DNA of 64,000 nucleotides from Flavobacteriales bacterium UBA5040 (GTDB lineage Bacteria; Bacteroidota; Bacteroidia; Flavobacteriales; Weeksellaceae): positions 186,001-250,000 of the forward strand of contig DIBY01000018.1 in NCBI GenBank assembly GCA_002415135.1, read 5' to 3'. This document shows positions 33,688 through 42,141 of the stretch, in pieces (the stretch's first letter is position 1; each line of letters starts with the position of its first letter). The position numbers and the translations under genes were made by a program. The notes beneath the pieces are model-generated. The model was not told the origin of the DNA. It did no database searches and saw only the letters and a program-made list of their open reading frames with translations.

Positions 33688-34173
33688 TTACTCTTGGATA
33701 CAACGAACAGAAAACTTACCTACCAAGCCATAATTTTCAGCATCATGGCCAGAGGCCGAAAACACAATATTGAAAGCTCGTTTCCCTTCCAAGGGTTTAT
33801 TGTTCCAGTAATAACCATAATAATTTTCACTGCTGGTATAACTTCCATCTTCTGAAGAATATCCCATTGGGTACAAAATCAGTTTGTCACCAAATAGTGC
33901 TTCTCTCGAAGAAGAACCTCCGTTACCTTTCCATTCATATTGATTATGGTCTGCAACTCCCTTCCATTCAACATCGGTAGGTAAACGAAATCCACTTGGG
34001 CAAGCGTTTTGTGCTTCCTTCCAGGTATAGAGCGCTTTTTCACCGCCCACATTCTCACACATAAATTCTTTCCAAACTCCGGGAGCGATATAGGCTCCAC
34101 ATTTGCTCTCCTGAGCGTTTAAACTGTTGGTCATTCCAAATCCAAAACAAACGAGTAAAATTAGTTTTTTCAT
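33688..34173 (-). CDS. Secreted FISUMP-domain protein
   Basis: The 161-residue protein has a signal peptide (about 1-21, NSLNAQ). The body has the Fibrobacter-paralogous (FISUMP) layout: WKEAQNACPSGFRLPTDVEWKGV, then SSENYYGYYWNN, FNIVFSASGHDAENYG and a terminal FSVRCIQE, with paired cysteines. This C-type-lectin-like fold is common in surface or secreted proteins of Bacteroidota; the ligand is unknown. It has a full promoter and its own terminator. Confidence 0.8.
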   Translation of the reverse strand: MKKLILLVCFGFGMTNSLNAQESKCGAYIAPGVWKEFMCENVGGEKALYTWKEAQNACPSGFRLPTDVEWKGVADHNQYEWKGNGGSSSREALFGDKLILYPMGYSSEDGSYTSSENYYGYYWNNKPLEGKRAFNIVFSASGHDAENYGLVGKFSVRCIQE

Positions 34174-34219
34174 GCTTTTAAAATTAAAAGTTATTTGTGT
34201 TTATTTGATAATATTAAAA

Positions 34220-34250
34220 CAAAAATACTTGTAATAAATTCAATATACAA
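34220..34250 (-). promoter_or_regulatory. Promoter of the FISUMP gene
   Basis: On the minus strand: TTG (34250-34248), 20 bp, TATTTTTG (34227-34220). Confidence 0.7.
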
Positions 34251-34411
34251 TAGTTATCTATAAAGAACTTCTATCGCAATTTCTGTTTTTCGTTAATTTT
34301 CAAAAGCTCTTACTGGCTATTTTTAGTGAGTCAATTGAACCTTAATCCCAAATCAGCCAGAGGTTGTGAAAATATTTTTTTTACCCAACAATTTTCAGGA
34401 AATTTGTACTT

Positions 34412-35086
34412 ATGAGAAAACCTGTAATTGCTATCGACGGCTACTCTTCTACTGGCAAAAGTTCGATCTCGAAAATCATTGCTCACAAACTGGGTCTGGT
34501 TCATTTGGATACTGGAGCTTTATATCGTGGGATTACTTACTTTGCTTTAAATAATTGCTTGGGAGAAGATGGCAAGATTAATTTAGAGGAGCTCTTTATG
34601 AGGTTTAATGAAATTCAATTAGAATTTAAACCCATTGATACCGAATTGGTCATGTTCTTGAACGGACAGGATATTTCAACAGAAATTAGAACTAATGAAA
34701 TCTCGCAGAATGTAAGTTTAATAGCCAGTCAAAAAGAAGTTCGTGATTTTCTGCTCGACGCGCAAAGAGAGATGGCCAAAAAAGGCGGTGTTATTATGGA
34801 TGGTCGCGATATCGGCACCGTAATTTTACCCAAGGCAGATTTTAAATTCTTTTTGACAGCAAGTGTAGAAGAACGGACAAAAAGACGCTTTTTAGAATTG
34901 CGGAGTTTGGGCTTCGAAACGGATGAAAACACCGTGAGAGAAAATCTGATCTCCAGAGATAAAACGGACAGCGAAAGAGCAGTCGCACCATTGAAAAAAG
35001 CCGAGGATGCCATTGTGATTGATAACTCAAATTTCACGAAAAATCAAACCATTGATCTCATCTTATCACACCTTACTTATTTTTAA
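34412..35086 (+). CDS. cmk: Cytidylate kinase
   Basis: The 224-residue (d)CMP kinase has P-loop IDGYSSTGKSS at residues about 8-17, then LDTGALYRGITY, MDGRDIGTVILPKADFKFFLTAS and the RDKTDSERAVAPLKKAEDA lid region. It phosphorylates CMP and dCMP. The sequence GAAATTTG just upstream is a weak -7 candidate. No terminator was seen before the YtxH gene 107 bp on. Confidence 0.95.
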   Translation: MRKPVIAIDGYSSTGKSSISKIIAHKLGLVHLDTGALYRGITYFALNNCLGEDGKINLEELFMRFNEIQLEFKPIDTELVMFLNGQDISTEIRTNEISQNVSLIASQKEVRDFLLDAQREMAKKGGVIMDGRDIGTVILPKADFKFFLTASVEERTKRRFLELRSLGFETDENTVRENLISRDKTDSERAVAPLKKAEDAIVIDNSNFTKNQTIDLILSHLTYF

Positions 35087-35128
35087 CATATTTTAAGAGT
35101 CTAACTTTTTTCTTTGGTATATTAATTG

Positions 35129-35136
35129 TAACTTTA
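35129..35136 (+). promoter_or_regulatory. -7-like box of the YtxH gene
   Basis: TAACTTTA within TTGTAACTTTA; the same 11-mer precedes the holin gene at 35634-35644. Confidence 0.3.
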
Positions 35137-35193
35137 GAAGAGATGGAGAAATCCACTACATTAGATTTATTAACTATTAAAAAATTAACTAAG

Positions 35194-35577
35194 ATGTCAA
35201 AAAAGGGTAATAACGCAGCAAGTGTATTAGCAGGTTTACTAGCAGGAGCAGCAGCAGGTGTTGTTCTTGGAATGCTTTACGCTCCAGAAGAAGGTTCAGA
35301 AACAAGAAAGAAGATCAAGAATAAAGCAGGTGATTTAAAAGATCAGGCTGTTGATCAGTATGGTAAAGTTTCTGAAAAAGCTAAAGAACAATATGAAGAT
35401 GTATCTGGTAAAGTAAAAGATCAGTACGGTAATATCTCTTCTCAATTAAAAGAAACAGCTGATAAAGTAGTAACTTCTGTAAAAGATGGTTATGATAAAT
35501 ACAAAGATCAAGCGGTTGCTAAAACTAAAGAAGTTGTAGGAGACGTAGAAAACGAATTAGACGGAATGAGATCATAA
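35194..35577 (+). CDS. YtxH domain protein
   Basis: The start at the ATG at 35194 (MSKKGNNAASVLAGLLAGAA) is preferred because YtxH proteins begin just before the membrane segment; a longer frame begins at 35143. The product has 127 residues: one glycine/alanine-rich membrane helix (GLLAGAAAGVVLGMLYAPEEG), then a long charged helix with three or so degenerate repeats (DLKDQAVDQYGKVSEKAKEQYE, KVKDQYG), like a LEA-like amphipathic helix. The family is linked to general stress responses. It is first of a three-gene cassette with a holin-III-like and a hypothetical protein. Confidence 0.82.
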   Translation: MSKKGNNAASVLAGLLAGAAAGVVLGMLYAPEEGSETRKKIKNKAGDLKDQAVDQYGKVSEKAKEQYEDVSGKVKDQYGNISSQLKETADKVVTSVKDGYDKYKDQAVAKTKEVVGDVENELDGMRS

Positions 35578-35604
35578 TCTCGAGCCCGTTTTATTCCTAA
35601 AAAT

Positions 35605-35635
35605 AAAAAGGAACTTAATTTAAGTTCCTTTTTTT
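35605..35635 (+). terminator. Hairpin between the YtxH and holin-like genes
   Basis: A 13-bp stem AAAAAGGAACTTA/TAAGTTCCTTTTT, then more T. It probably makes the first gene of the cassette the most abundant. Confidence 0.8.
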
Positions 35636-35655
35636 GTAACTTTAAAAAAAATATT

Positions 35656-35964
35656 ATGGTTGACATTATAAAAGACTTTGCCTCAAAAAAAATAGAATTG
35701 CTAAAGATGGAAGCGACTGAAAAGTCCTCTGTCACAGTAGGTACATTAAGCTACCTTATTATCGCAGCAATTGCGGCTTTGTTTTTCATCATCCTTTTTA
35801 ATATCGGTTTGGGCTTGTTGATAGGATCTTGGTTGGGTAATTACGCTTACGGCATTTTAATTATGGCAGCGTTTTATTTGATTATAATCATCATCACTTT
35901 TGCAGCCCGAAATTCTATTAAAAACAATGTGGCCAATAAAATTATTAAATTTATAAATTCTTAA
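35656..35964 (+). CDS. Phage holin superfamily III (YqjE-like) membrane protein
   Basis: The 102-residue protein has an amphipathic N-terminal helix (FASKKIELLKMEATEKSS) and two hydrophobic segments around SYLIIAAIAALFFIILFNIG and AYGILIMAAFYLIIIIITF. The holin name reflects the fold; chromosomal members next to YqjD/YtxH-like genes are not lysis proteins. It is 2 bp from the next gene, so those two are co-translated. Confidence 0.75.
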   Translation: MVDIIKDFASKKIELLKMEATEKSSVTVGTLSYLIIAAIAALFFIILFNIGLGLLIGSWLGNYAYGILIMAAFYLIIIIITFAARNSIKNNVANKIIKFINS

Positions 35965-35966
35965 AG

Positions 35967-36464
35967 ATGAGCACGAAATACAATAGTTTGGAGGAACTCA
36001 GACGGAAGAAAGCATTATTGAAAAAAGAGGTTTCTGACTTAGAAGATCTTTTGACCTTCGATAATACCAAAGAAAGTTTAAGTGCTTTAACCCACGGATT
36101 TACAGATAAATATCTAGAATCAGAAACCAATATTCAAGGAGAGACAACCGTTTCCCTTAAAACCAATGAAATCGTAAAAGAGATTTCCGGAAACATTAAA
36201 GATACCTTGCTGAGCAGAAGTTCAGTTTTAAATTTTGCAAAAAGCGAAGGTGGATTGAGTGTTGTAGAAAACGCCATGAAAATAGGAGTCGTTACTTTTG
36301 TTGGAAATTATGCCCGCAAAAGTCTTTACAATAAAAGTTGGAAGAAAAAACTGATCGGTTTAGCTCTTATTTATTTAGCTCCAATGGCGCTGCGATTTAT
36401 TCGTAAAAAATTGGACGAATACGAAAAAAGTAAAACAACATCGAGTTTTGAACAGTTGATATAA
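35967..36464 (+). CDS. Hypothetical protein, third gene of the YtxH/holin cassette
   Basis: The 165-residue protein has a charged coiled-coil-like N-terminus (LEELRRKKALLKKEVSDLEDLL), a middle helix pattern, and one or two hydrophobic segments near the end (KLIGLALIYLAPMALRFI). It has no family I can name. Position and charge pattern are like the third member (YqjK) of the E. coli yqjD-yqjE-yqjK set, which is an analogy, not a demonstrated homology. Confidence 0.7.
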   Translation: MSTKYNSLEELRRKKALLKKEVSDLEDLLTFDNTKESLSALTHGFTDKYLESETNIQGETTVSLKTNEIVKEISGNIKDTLLSRSSVLNFAKSEGGLSVVENAMKIGVVTFVGNYARKSLYNKSWKKKLIGLALIYLAPMALRFIRKKLDEYEKSKTTSSFEQLI

Positions 36465-36470
36465 AATATA

Positions 36471-36498
36471 AAGTCGGATTTTTTCCGACTTATTTTTT
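36471..36498. terminator. Terminator between the stress cassette and the rRNA methyltransferase
   Basis: An 8-bp stem AAGTCGGA/TCCGACTT with T-runs, between convergent genes; it overlaps the methyltransferase stop. Confidence 0.75.
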
Positions 36499-37218
36499 GT
36501 TGAAAATTTGACCTAAGATAATTCCGGCAGACATCGCCACGTTAAGACTTTCTGTAGCTTTTGATTTTCCAAAACGTGGAATGGTAATTTTATCAGTCAA
36601 TAGATTTTCTATTTCAGGTCGAATTCCGTTGCCTTCATTTCCTAAAACTAAATTAAAGTTATCGGGAAATTTATAGTCGTAGAAACTGGTTCCATCCATA
36701 TCAGTTCCAATGACTGGTTGCTGATTTTCAGTTAGATATTTTTCTAAATTTTGATACAAAATATTCACCCGAAGAAAAGAACCCATACTTGCCTGGATTA
36801 CTTTTGGATTGTAAAAATCGGCGGTATCTTCACTGCAGATGATTTGCGAAATGCCGAACCAATCTGCCAATCTTATAATCGTTCCCAGATTTCCCGGATC
36901 TTGAATTCCATCTAATATTAATTGAACGCCAGTTTCTGTTTCCACTAATTCTTCTCTCAATTCACAAACTGCCACCGAATCTTTGGGATGTTGTAAGAAA
37001 CTGATCTTTTTTAATTCCATAGGTGAAATTTCAGTTGCAGTAAGATTTCCGAGTGATAATTCACTGGGATTTATAGAATAAATTTCGTTGATTAGGTAGT
37101 GAGAAGTTGGTATTTCTTTGATGGTTTTATTACCTTCAACCAAAAACAAATTGTATTTTTGTCTGAACTTCTTTTTATCAAGAGACTGTAAAATTTTTAT
37201 TTTATGAGCCGTAAGCAT
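36490..37218 (-). CDS. TrmH/SpoU family RNA methyltransferase
   Basis: The 242-residue protein has an N-terminal substrate-binding segment (KKKFRQKYNLFLVEGNKTIKE) and the trefoil-knot SPOUT domain: ILDGIQDPGNLGTIIRLADWFG, LVLGNEGNGI and ATESLNVAMSAGIIL. These enzymes 2'-O-methylate rRNA or tRNA. Its ATG (37216-37218) lies within the first codons of the divergent tamL, a 15-bp head-to-head overlap. Confidence 0.9.
   Translation of the reverse strand: MLTAHKIKILQSLDKKKFRQKYNLFLVEGNKTIKEIPTSHYLINEIYSINPSELSLGNLTATEISPMELKKISFLQHPKDSVAVCELREELVETETGVQLILDGIQDPGNLGTIIRLADWFGISQIICSEDTADFYNPKVIQASMGSFLRVNILYQNLEKYLTENQQPVIGTDMDGTSFYDYKFPDNFNLVLGNEGNGIRPEIENLLTDKITIPRFGKSKATESLNVAMSAGIILGQIFNKK
37154..37161 (+). 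promoter_or_regulatory. -7 box of tamL
   Basis: TATTTTTG lies inside the methyltransferase coding region, 42 bp before the tamL ATG. Confidence 0.5.
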
Positions 37219-39771
37219 TTTTCAAAATATTTTCAAAAGTATTACTTATTTTTTTCATCTGCAATCACTATTCTTTTTTTGTATGCTTGTAGCACAACGA
37301 AAAAAGTTCCCGCTGGTGAATTTCTTCTGACCAAAAATAACTTTATATATGAAGACGGAAAAGTACATGATGATGATGTAGAAAGCCATGTTGCACAAAA
37401 ACCCAATAAAAAGCAACTTTTAATTTTCCCCTTCGGATTGTGGTTTTATAATGCCACCGATCCCAAATACGATTCGATTCTTGCAGAATACATGACTTAT
37501 CCTTCAGAGATGAGAGATCAAAAACTTCGCGACTCTCTATATGTTAAATTCAATCATCCGGAGTATGTTGGGAAAAGACTTTTTTATGAACGATTCTTTC
37601 AGAATATTGGTCAGCCACCAGTTATTTTAGATCAGGGGAAAACCGAGCAAAGCGCTAATTCAGTTCGTAAATTTTTGGTTTATAAAGGATATTGGGATGC
37701 CGATGTAAAATTCAGTCATGATTTAGATTCTGCTGCAAAAAAAGCACAGGTCAATTATTTAATTACCCATAAAGATCCAACTTACATTAGCGATTATTAT
37801 TATAACATTCCAGATTTTGCAATTAAAAACATCTACGAACAAAACCTTAATAAAAGTTTGGTTCGAGGTAAAAAAGTACTCGATCAGGAGGTTTTAGAAA
37901 AAGAAGTGAAAAGGATTAATGAATTGATGAAAGACAAAGGTTACTATAAATTCAACAATTCAAACGAAGAAATTTACTTTACAGCTGATACTTTAAACAG
38001 TAGAAAAAATGTTCCTTTAACCATGGATATTCATAAAGATTCTATGAATTCCCGTTACAAACTTACAACGATTGGTAATGTGAAAGTTCATCTTCTGGAG
38101 AAACTTTCGGATTCAGTAGACACCGTGAAAGATTCACTTTTAAGAATCAACTTTTACAAGCTCGATGATCAATACAAAACCTTGTCTTTGTGGCGTCCGA
38201 TTATCTTGCGTCCGGGCGAAATTTATGATCAAGGAAATTTAGATTTAACGAAGCGAAATATCTCAGCAATGAATAATTTCAGCATTATTAAATATGATGA
38301 AAAGCTGCGAAAACCAAGCGACAGTATTTTGGATGTCAGTTATTACTTGGCGCCACTTCCCAAATATGATTTGAAAATTGCAACCGATCTTAATTATTCA
38401 CAGATTTTAAATTTCGGTGTTTCACCATCCGTAGACCTTACAAGTAGAAATGTTTTTGGCGGCGCGGAAAACTTAACGACCAGTCTTTCTGGTATTTTCG
38501 GTTCTGTAGTAAGTTCCAAAAATACAGATAAGAGAACTTTAGCCTACGAAATTTCCGCGCAAGCAGCTTTGAATTTTCCTCGTTTACTTCTCCCTTTTAA
38601 AACATGGAAAGTAGTGCCAAAAAGGTACTCACCCACTTCTTCGATTAATTTAGGAACTTCTGTACAGGATAATATTGGTTTAGGAAGAATTGGGTTTAAT
38701 GCGAGTTTAAATTATTTCGCCAACGCCAATGATATCGTATCGCATCGACTTTCAGTTTTCAATACGCAGCTAAGTTTAACTCGAAATAAGGATCGGTATT
38801 ATGATTTCTTCCCGCGGGATGGCGATGTCCGTGACCAAATCTTTGAGATTTATTCTCCTGCTTTGTACCAAGATTTTAGGGCGGGAAATATCACTTCAGA
38901 TGAATTATCGACCATGATTGTAGAAGATCAAAATTTTCAGCAGGGATTGACCGGCGATAATCTTTCTACCTTAAATACATTTCTGCAATCCCTTATAAAT
39001 AAAGACCGCCAGACCCAAAACATTCTAATTTCCTCCATGATTTATAATTTTGTTTATAATGAAATTGGGAAAAAAGACCGACCAAATCCTTTCTATTTCA
39101 ATGGAAAATTTGAAATGGCTGGAAACATTTTCAGTATTTTTAACAGCAATCGAAAAGAAGATGGAATCGTTTCTGGTCCTTCGAGAACGATCTTTAATAT
39201 TCCCTATTCTCAGTTCGTGAAGTTTGACTTTGATGTTAGAAAATATTTCACTTTCAATAATGAAAAACAAACACTTGCTTTAAGACAATTTATAGGAATC
39301 GGAATACCTTACGGAAACTCATCAAGCATGCCTTTCGTACGGTCTTATTTTAATGGTGGGTCAAATGACATTAGAGCTTGGAGAGTTTTTGGAGGCCTTG
39401 GTCCGGCTGATTCTCAACTCGATGAAAAGGTTCGTTCCTATGCCATGGACAATGTTAAACTGACCACCAATATTGAGTACAGAATGCCATTCACCGAAAT
39501 GTTTGAAGGAGCAGCTTTCATCGATGCCGGAAATATATGGAGTTTAAAAGACAGTGGTTTCGGTGATCAGTTTAAGTTTAATAAATTCATCTCTCAAATG
39601 GGAGTTGGGACCGGAGTTGGTTTAAGAATTAATGTCGCCTATATTACTTTGCGTCTGGATGCCGCTTACAAAGTATACGACCCCAATAAACCGATGGGAG
39701 ATCGCTGGGTCATCAGCAAATGGCAACCGCTCAAACCAGTCCTGAATTTCGCATTTGGATATCCTTTTTAA
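37204..39771 (+). CDS. tamL: Translocation and assembly module lipoprotein TamL
   Basis: The 855-residue BamA/TamA-superfamily protein carries, unlike proteobacterial TamA, a lipoprotein signal (TILFLYACSTTKKVPAGE; Cys29). The N-terminal 400 residues contain POTRA-like repeats (NSVRKFLVYKGYWDADV, VKRINELMKDKGYYKFN); the C-terminal half is the Omp85 barrel, with the lid-lock-type loop RAWRVFGGLGP and a final LNFAFGYPF strand. It is expected to work in outer-membrane protein or lipid assembly with a TamB partner, which is not in the window. Confidence 0.88.
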   Translation: MSRKHFSKYFQKYYLFFSSAITILFLYACSTTKKVPAGEFLLTKNNFIYEDGKVHDDDVESHVAQKPNKKQLLIFPFGLWFYNATDPKYDSILAEYMTYPSEMRDQKLRDSLYVKFNHPEYVGKRLFYERFFQNIGQPPVILDQGKTEQSANSVRKFLVYKGYWDADVKFSHDLDSAAKKAQVNYLITHKDPTYISDYYYNIPDFAIKNIYEQNLNKSLVRGKKVLDQEVLEKEVKRINELMKDKGYYKFNNSNEEIYFTADTLNSRKNVPLTMDIHKDSMNSRYKLTTIGNVKVHLLEKLSDSVDTVKDSLLRINFYKLDDQYKTLSLWRPIILRPGEIYDQGNLDLTKRNISAMNNFSIIKYDEKLRKPSDSILDVSYYLAPLPKYDLKIATDLNYSQILNFGVSPSVDLTSRNVFGGAENLTTSLSGIFGSVVSSKNTDKRTLAYEISAQAALNFPRLLLPFKTWKVVPKRYSPTSSINLGTSVQDNIGLGRIGFNASLNYFANANDIVSHRLSVFNTQLSLTRNKDRYYDFFPRDGDVRDQIFEIYSPALYQDFRAGNITSDELSTMIVEDQNFQQGLTGDNLSTLNTFLQSLINKDRQTQNILISSMIYNFVYNEIGKKDRPNPFYFNGKFEMAGNIFSIFNSNRKEDGIVSGPSRTIFNIPYSQFVKFDFDVRKYFTFNNEKQTLALRQFIGIGIPYGNSSSMPFVRSYFNGGSNDIRAWRVFGGLGPADSQLDEKVRSYAMDNVKLTTNIEYRMPFTEMFEGAAFIDAGNIWSLKDSGFGDQFKFNKFISQMGVGTGVGLRINVAYITLRLDAAYKVYDPNKPMGDRWVISKWQPLKPVLNFAFGYPF
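37234..37264 (-). promoter_or_regulatory. Promoter of the rRNA methyltransferase gene
   Basis: On the minus strand: TTG (37264-37262), 20 bp, TACTTTTG (37241-37234), all inside the tamL coding sequence. Confidence 0.65.
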
Positions 39772-39778
39772 AAATATC

Positions 39779-39806
39779 ATCGCAGATTATTCTGCGATTT
39801 TTTTTT
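39779..39806 (+). terminator. Terminator of tamL
   Basis: An 8-bp stem ATCGCAGA/TCTGCGAT and nine T. Confidence 0.85.
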
Positions 39807-39808
39807 GC

Positions 39809-39816
39809 TACATTTG
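39809..39816 (+). promoter_or_regulatory. -7 box of the M28 peptidase gene
   Basis: TACATTTG begins right after the tamL terminator; the -33 position falls within the hairpin. Confidence 0.5.
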
Positions 39817-39841
39817 TTAAGTCTCTAAAAACAAATACAAT

Positions 39842-42064
39842 ATGAACTGGTCAAAATCTATTCTAAAAGTTACCTTTTTAAGTATTTCCACCTTACTTTT
39901 TTCTCAGGAACATAACCTTCGAAATATTCAGAAACTTACTTTCGGTGGTGATAATGCCGAAGCCTATTTTTCGCCAGATGGTAAAAAATTGACGATGCAG
40001 ATCACCAATCCACTAATAGGAGCTCATTGTGATCAAATTTACCTTTTAGATTTAACCAAAAAAAACATCGGAACCAAAGATTTGAAAATGGTTTCCAATG
40101 GAGACGGCAGAACAACCTGTTCCTTTTTCATGCCCGATGGAAACCACATTCTTTACGCTTCTACTTTTGAAGCCAATAAAGAATGTCCTGCGAAACCTGT
40201 ACCTCGTGCTGATGGAAAATACCTTTGGCCAGTTTATGCAGAATTTGATATTTACGTTGCCAACCTTAATGGAAAGATTGTTAAGAAACTTACAGATTCT
40301 CCTGGTTACGATGCAGAAGCCGTTGTTTCTCCGGATGGAAAGTATATTGTTTTTACATCGAGCAGAACTGGGGATTTAGAACTTTGGCGAATGGATATCG
40401 ATGGTAGAAATTTAAAACAATTAACTTCAGGTTTGGGTTATGACGGAGGCGCTTTCTTTTCTCATGACTCCAAGAAATTGGTTTTCCGTTCTTCACGACC
40501 AACGACTCCAGAAGCGATAAAAGACTATAAAGATTTATTAGCACAAAATCTGGTCGCTCCTACAGAAATGGAAATTTACACCATGAATATTGACGGCAGT
40601 AATTTAGAACAAGTTACTCATCTAGGTAAAGCAAATTGGTCGCCTTACTTCCATCCGTCTGATAAAAAGATTTTATTTTCTTCTAATCATCATTCAACCC
40701 GAGGGTATGATTTTCAGATTTATTCGGTAGATCTTGATGGAAATAATTTAAGACAAGTTACCTATGAAAGTATGTTCAATGCCTTCCCAATGTTTTCACC
40801 TGATGGAAAAAAACTAGTCTTTGCCAGCAACCGAAACGGTGATAAACCAAATGAAACCAATGTCTTCATCGCAGATTGGGTTGAAAGCGATACGGCTGAA
40901 AATGTTTCAGAACAAAATTTAAAAAAGCATATTACTTATTTGGCTTCAGACGATTTACAAGGAAGGTTAGCAGGAAGTCCCGGTGAAAAGAAAGCAGCTG
41001 CATATATCTCAAAAGAATTTACAAAACTAAAGTTGAAACCTTTTGGTAGTGACAATTACATCCAACCTTTTGAATATTCCGTCAAGTTAAATCCGCATGA
41101 AGATGGTTCGTCCGTACAGATAAATGCCAGAAATATAATTGGCTATTTAGATAATAAAGCAAGCAAAACAATAGTTATTGGCGCGCATTACGATCATCTT
41201 GGGTTGAATGAACACCACAACTCTACTTTGATGAATTCGGAAGGGCAAATTCACAACGGTGCTGATGATAATGCGTCGGGAGTTTCGGCAGTTTTGGAAT
41301 TAGCCAGAATGTTTTCTCAAAATAAAAATCAGGAAAAAGCCAACTATATCTTCGCCCTTTTTTCCGGGGAAGAAGATGGTTTAATGGGTTCCAAGTATAT
41401 GGCAGATCATTTACCGAAAGGAACTAAAATCGATTTAATGATTAATTTGGATATGGTAGGTCGCCTCAATAAAGACAAAGATTTATCGGTAGGTGGCGTT
41501 GGAACGTCTCCTATTTTTCCAGACTATATTCATCAATATAAACCAGCAGGAATCAATTTAGCAATCGACAGTTCGGGAGTTGGACCATCGGATCATACCA
41601 GTTTTTATTTAAAAGATATTCCGGTTTTATTTATGTTTACAGGGACGCACAGCGATTATCATAAACCAAGTGATGATACGGATAAAATCAATTTCGACGG
41701 CGTTAGATTGATTACGAATTACGTTTTCGGTTTAGCGAGTGCATTTTCAGAAACTGAAAAAATTCCTTTTACTAAAACGAAAATGTCTGAAAGTAAATCG
41801 GTTCCGAAATACAAAGTCACTTTGGGAATCATGCCGAGTTACGCTGATACCAAAGATGGACTTCATATCGATGGCGTAACAGATAATCGTCCGGGTTCGA
41901 ATGCTGGAATGATTGCTGGTGATGTATTAACAAAAATCGGTAAATGTGAAATTAAAGAAGTCTATTCTTATATGGAATGTTTAGCTAAAGTCAATTCTGG
42001 TGATGAACTTCCTGTAAGTGTTTTACGTGATGGCAAGGAAGTTATTTTGAAAGTGAAGTTCTAA
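39842..42064 (+). CDS. Secreted TolB-propeller/M28 peptidase/PDZ protein
   Basis: The 740-residue protein has a signal peptide (about 1-21, STLLFSQ). Residues about 30-345 are a beta-propeller of PD40/TolB blades (PDGKKL, SPDGKYIVFTSSRTGD, FSPDGKKLVFASNRNGD). Residues about 360-630 are a Zn-aminopeptidase-like M28 domain with every ligand motif: GAHYDHLG, GADDNASG, FSGEEDGLMGS, NLDMVGR and HSDYHKPSDD. Residues about 660-740 form a PDZ domain (VTDNRPGSNAGMIAGDVLTKIG). It is probably a periplasmic or exported aminopeptidase feeding on peptides. Confidence 0.92.
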   Translation: MNWSKSILKVTFLSISTLLFSQEHNLRNIQKLTFGGDNAEAYFSPDGKKLTMQITNPLIGAHCDQIYLLDLTKKNIGTKDLKMVSNGDGRTTCSFFMPDGNHILYASTFEANKECPAKPVPRADGKYLWPVYAEFDIYVANLNGKIVKKLTDSPGYDAEAVVSPDGKYIVFTSSRTGDLELWRMDIDGRNLKQLTSGLGYDGGAFFSHDSKKLVFRSSRPTTPEAIKDYKDLLAQNLVAPTEMEIYTMNIDGSNLEQVTHLGKANWSPYFHPSDKKILFSSNHHSTRGYDFQIYSVDLDGNNLRQVTYESMFNAFPMFSPDGKKLVFASNRNGDKPNETNVFIADWVESDTAENVSEQNLKKHITYLASDDLQGRLAGSPGEKKAAAYISKEFTKLKLKPFGSDNYIQPFEYSVKLNPHEDGSSVQINARNIIGYLDNKASKTIVIGAHYDHLGLNEHHNSTLMNSEGQIHNGADDNASGVSAVLELARMFSQNKNQEKANYIFALFSGEEDGLMGSKYMADHLPKGTKIDLMINLDMVGRLNKDKDLSVGGVGTSPIFPDYIHQYKPAGINLAIDSSGVGPSDHTSFYLKDIPVLFMFTGTHSDYHKPSDDTDKINFDGVRLITNYVFGLASAFSETEKIPFTKTKMSESKSVPKYKVTLGIMPSYADTKDGLHIDGVTDNRPGSNAGMIAGDVLTKIGKCEIKEVYSYMECLAKVNSGDELPVSVLRDGKEVILKVKF

Positions 42065-42083
42065 AGATGAAAAAATAGTTTAT

Positions 42084-42116
42084 AAAAAAGACGCTCCAAT
42101 CGAGCGTCTTTTTTAT
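42084..42116. terminator. Bidirectional terminator between the M28 peptidase gene and parC
   Basis: A 13-bp stem AAAAAAGACGCTC/GAGCGTCTTTTTT with a 5-base loop, between convergent genes. Confidence 0.85.
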
Positions 42117-42141
42117 GTTTGGCAAAGATTAAAAATCTAAT

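Noticed and set aside
35656..35964. Holin-like protein as evidence of a prophage
   Set aside because: No lysin, integrase or phage structural genes are near, and the neighbours are chromosomal stress-type genes.
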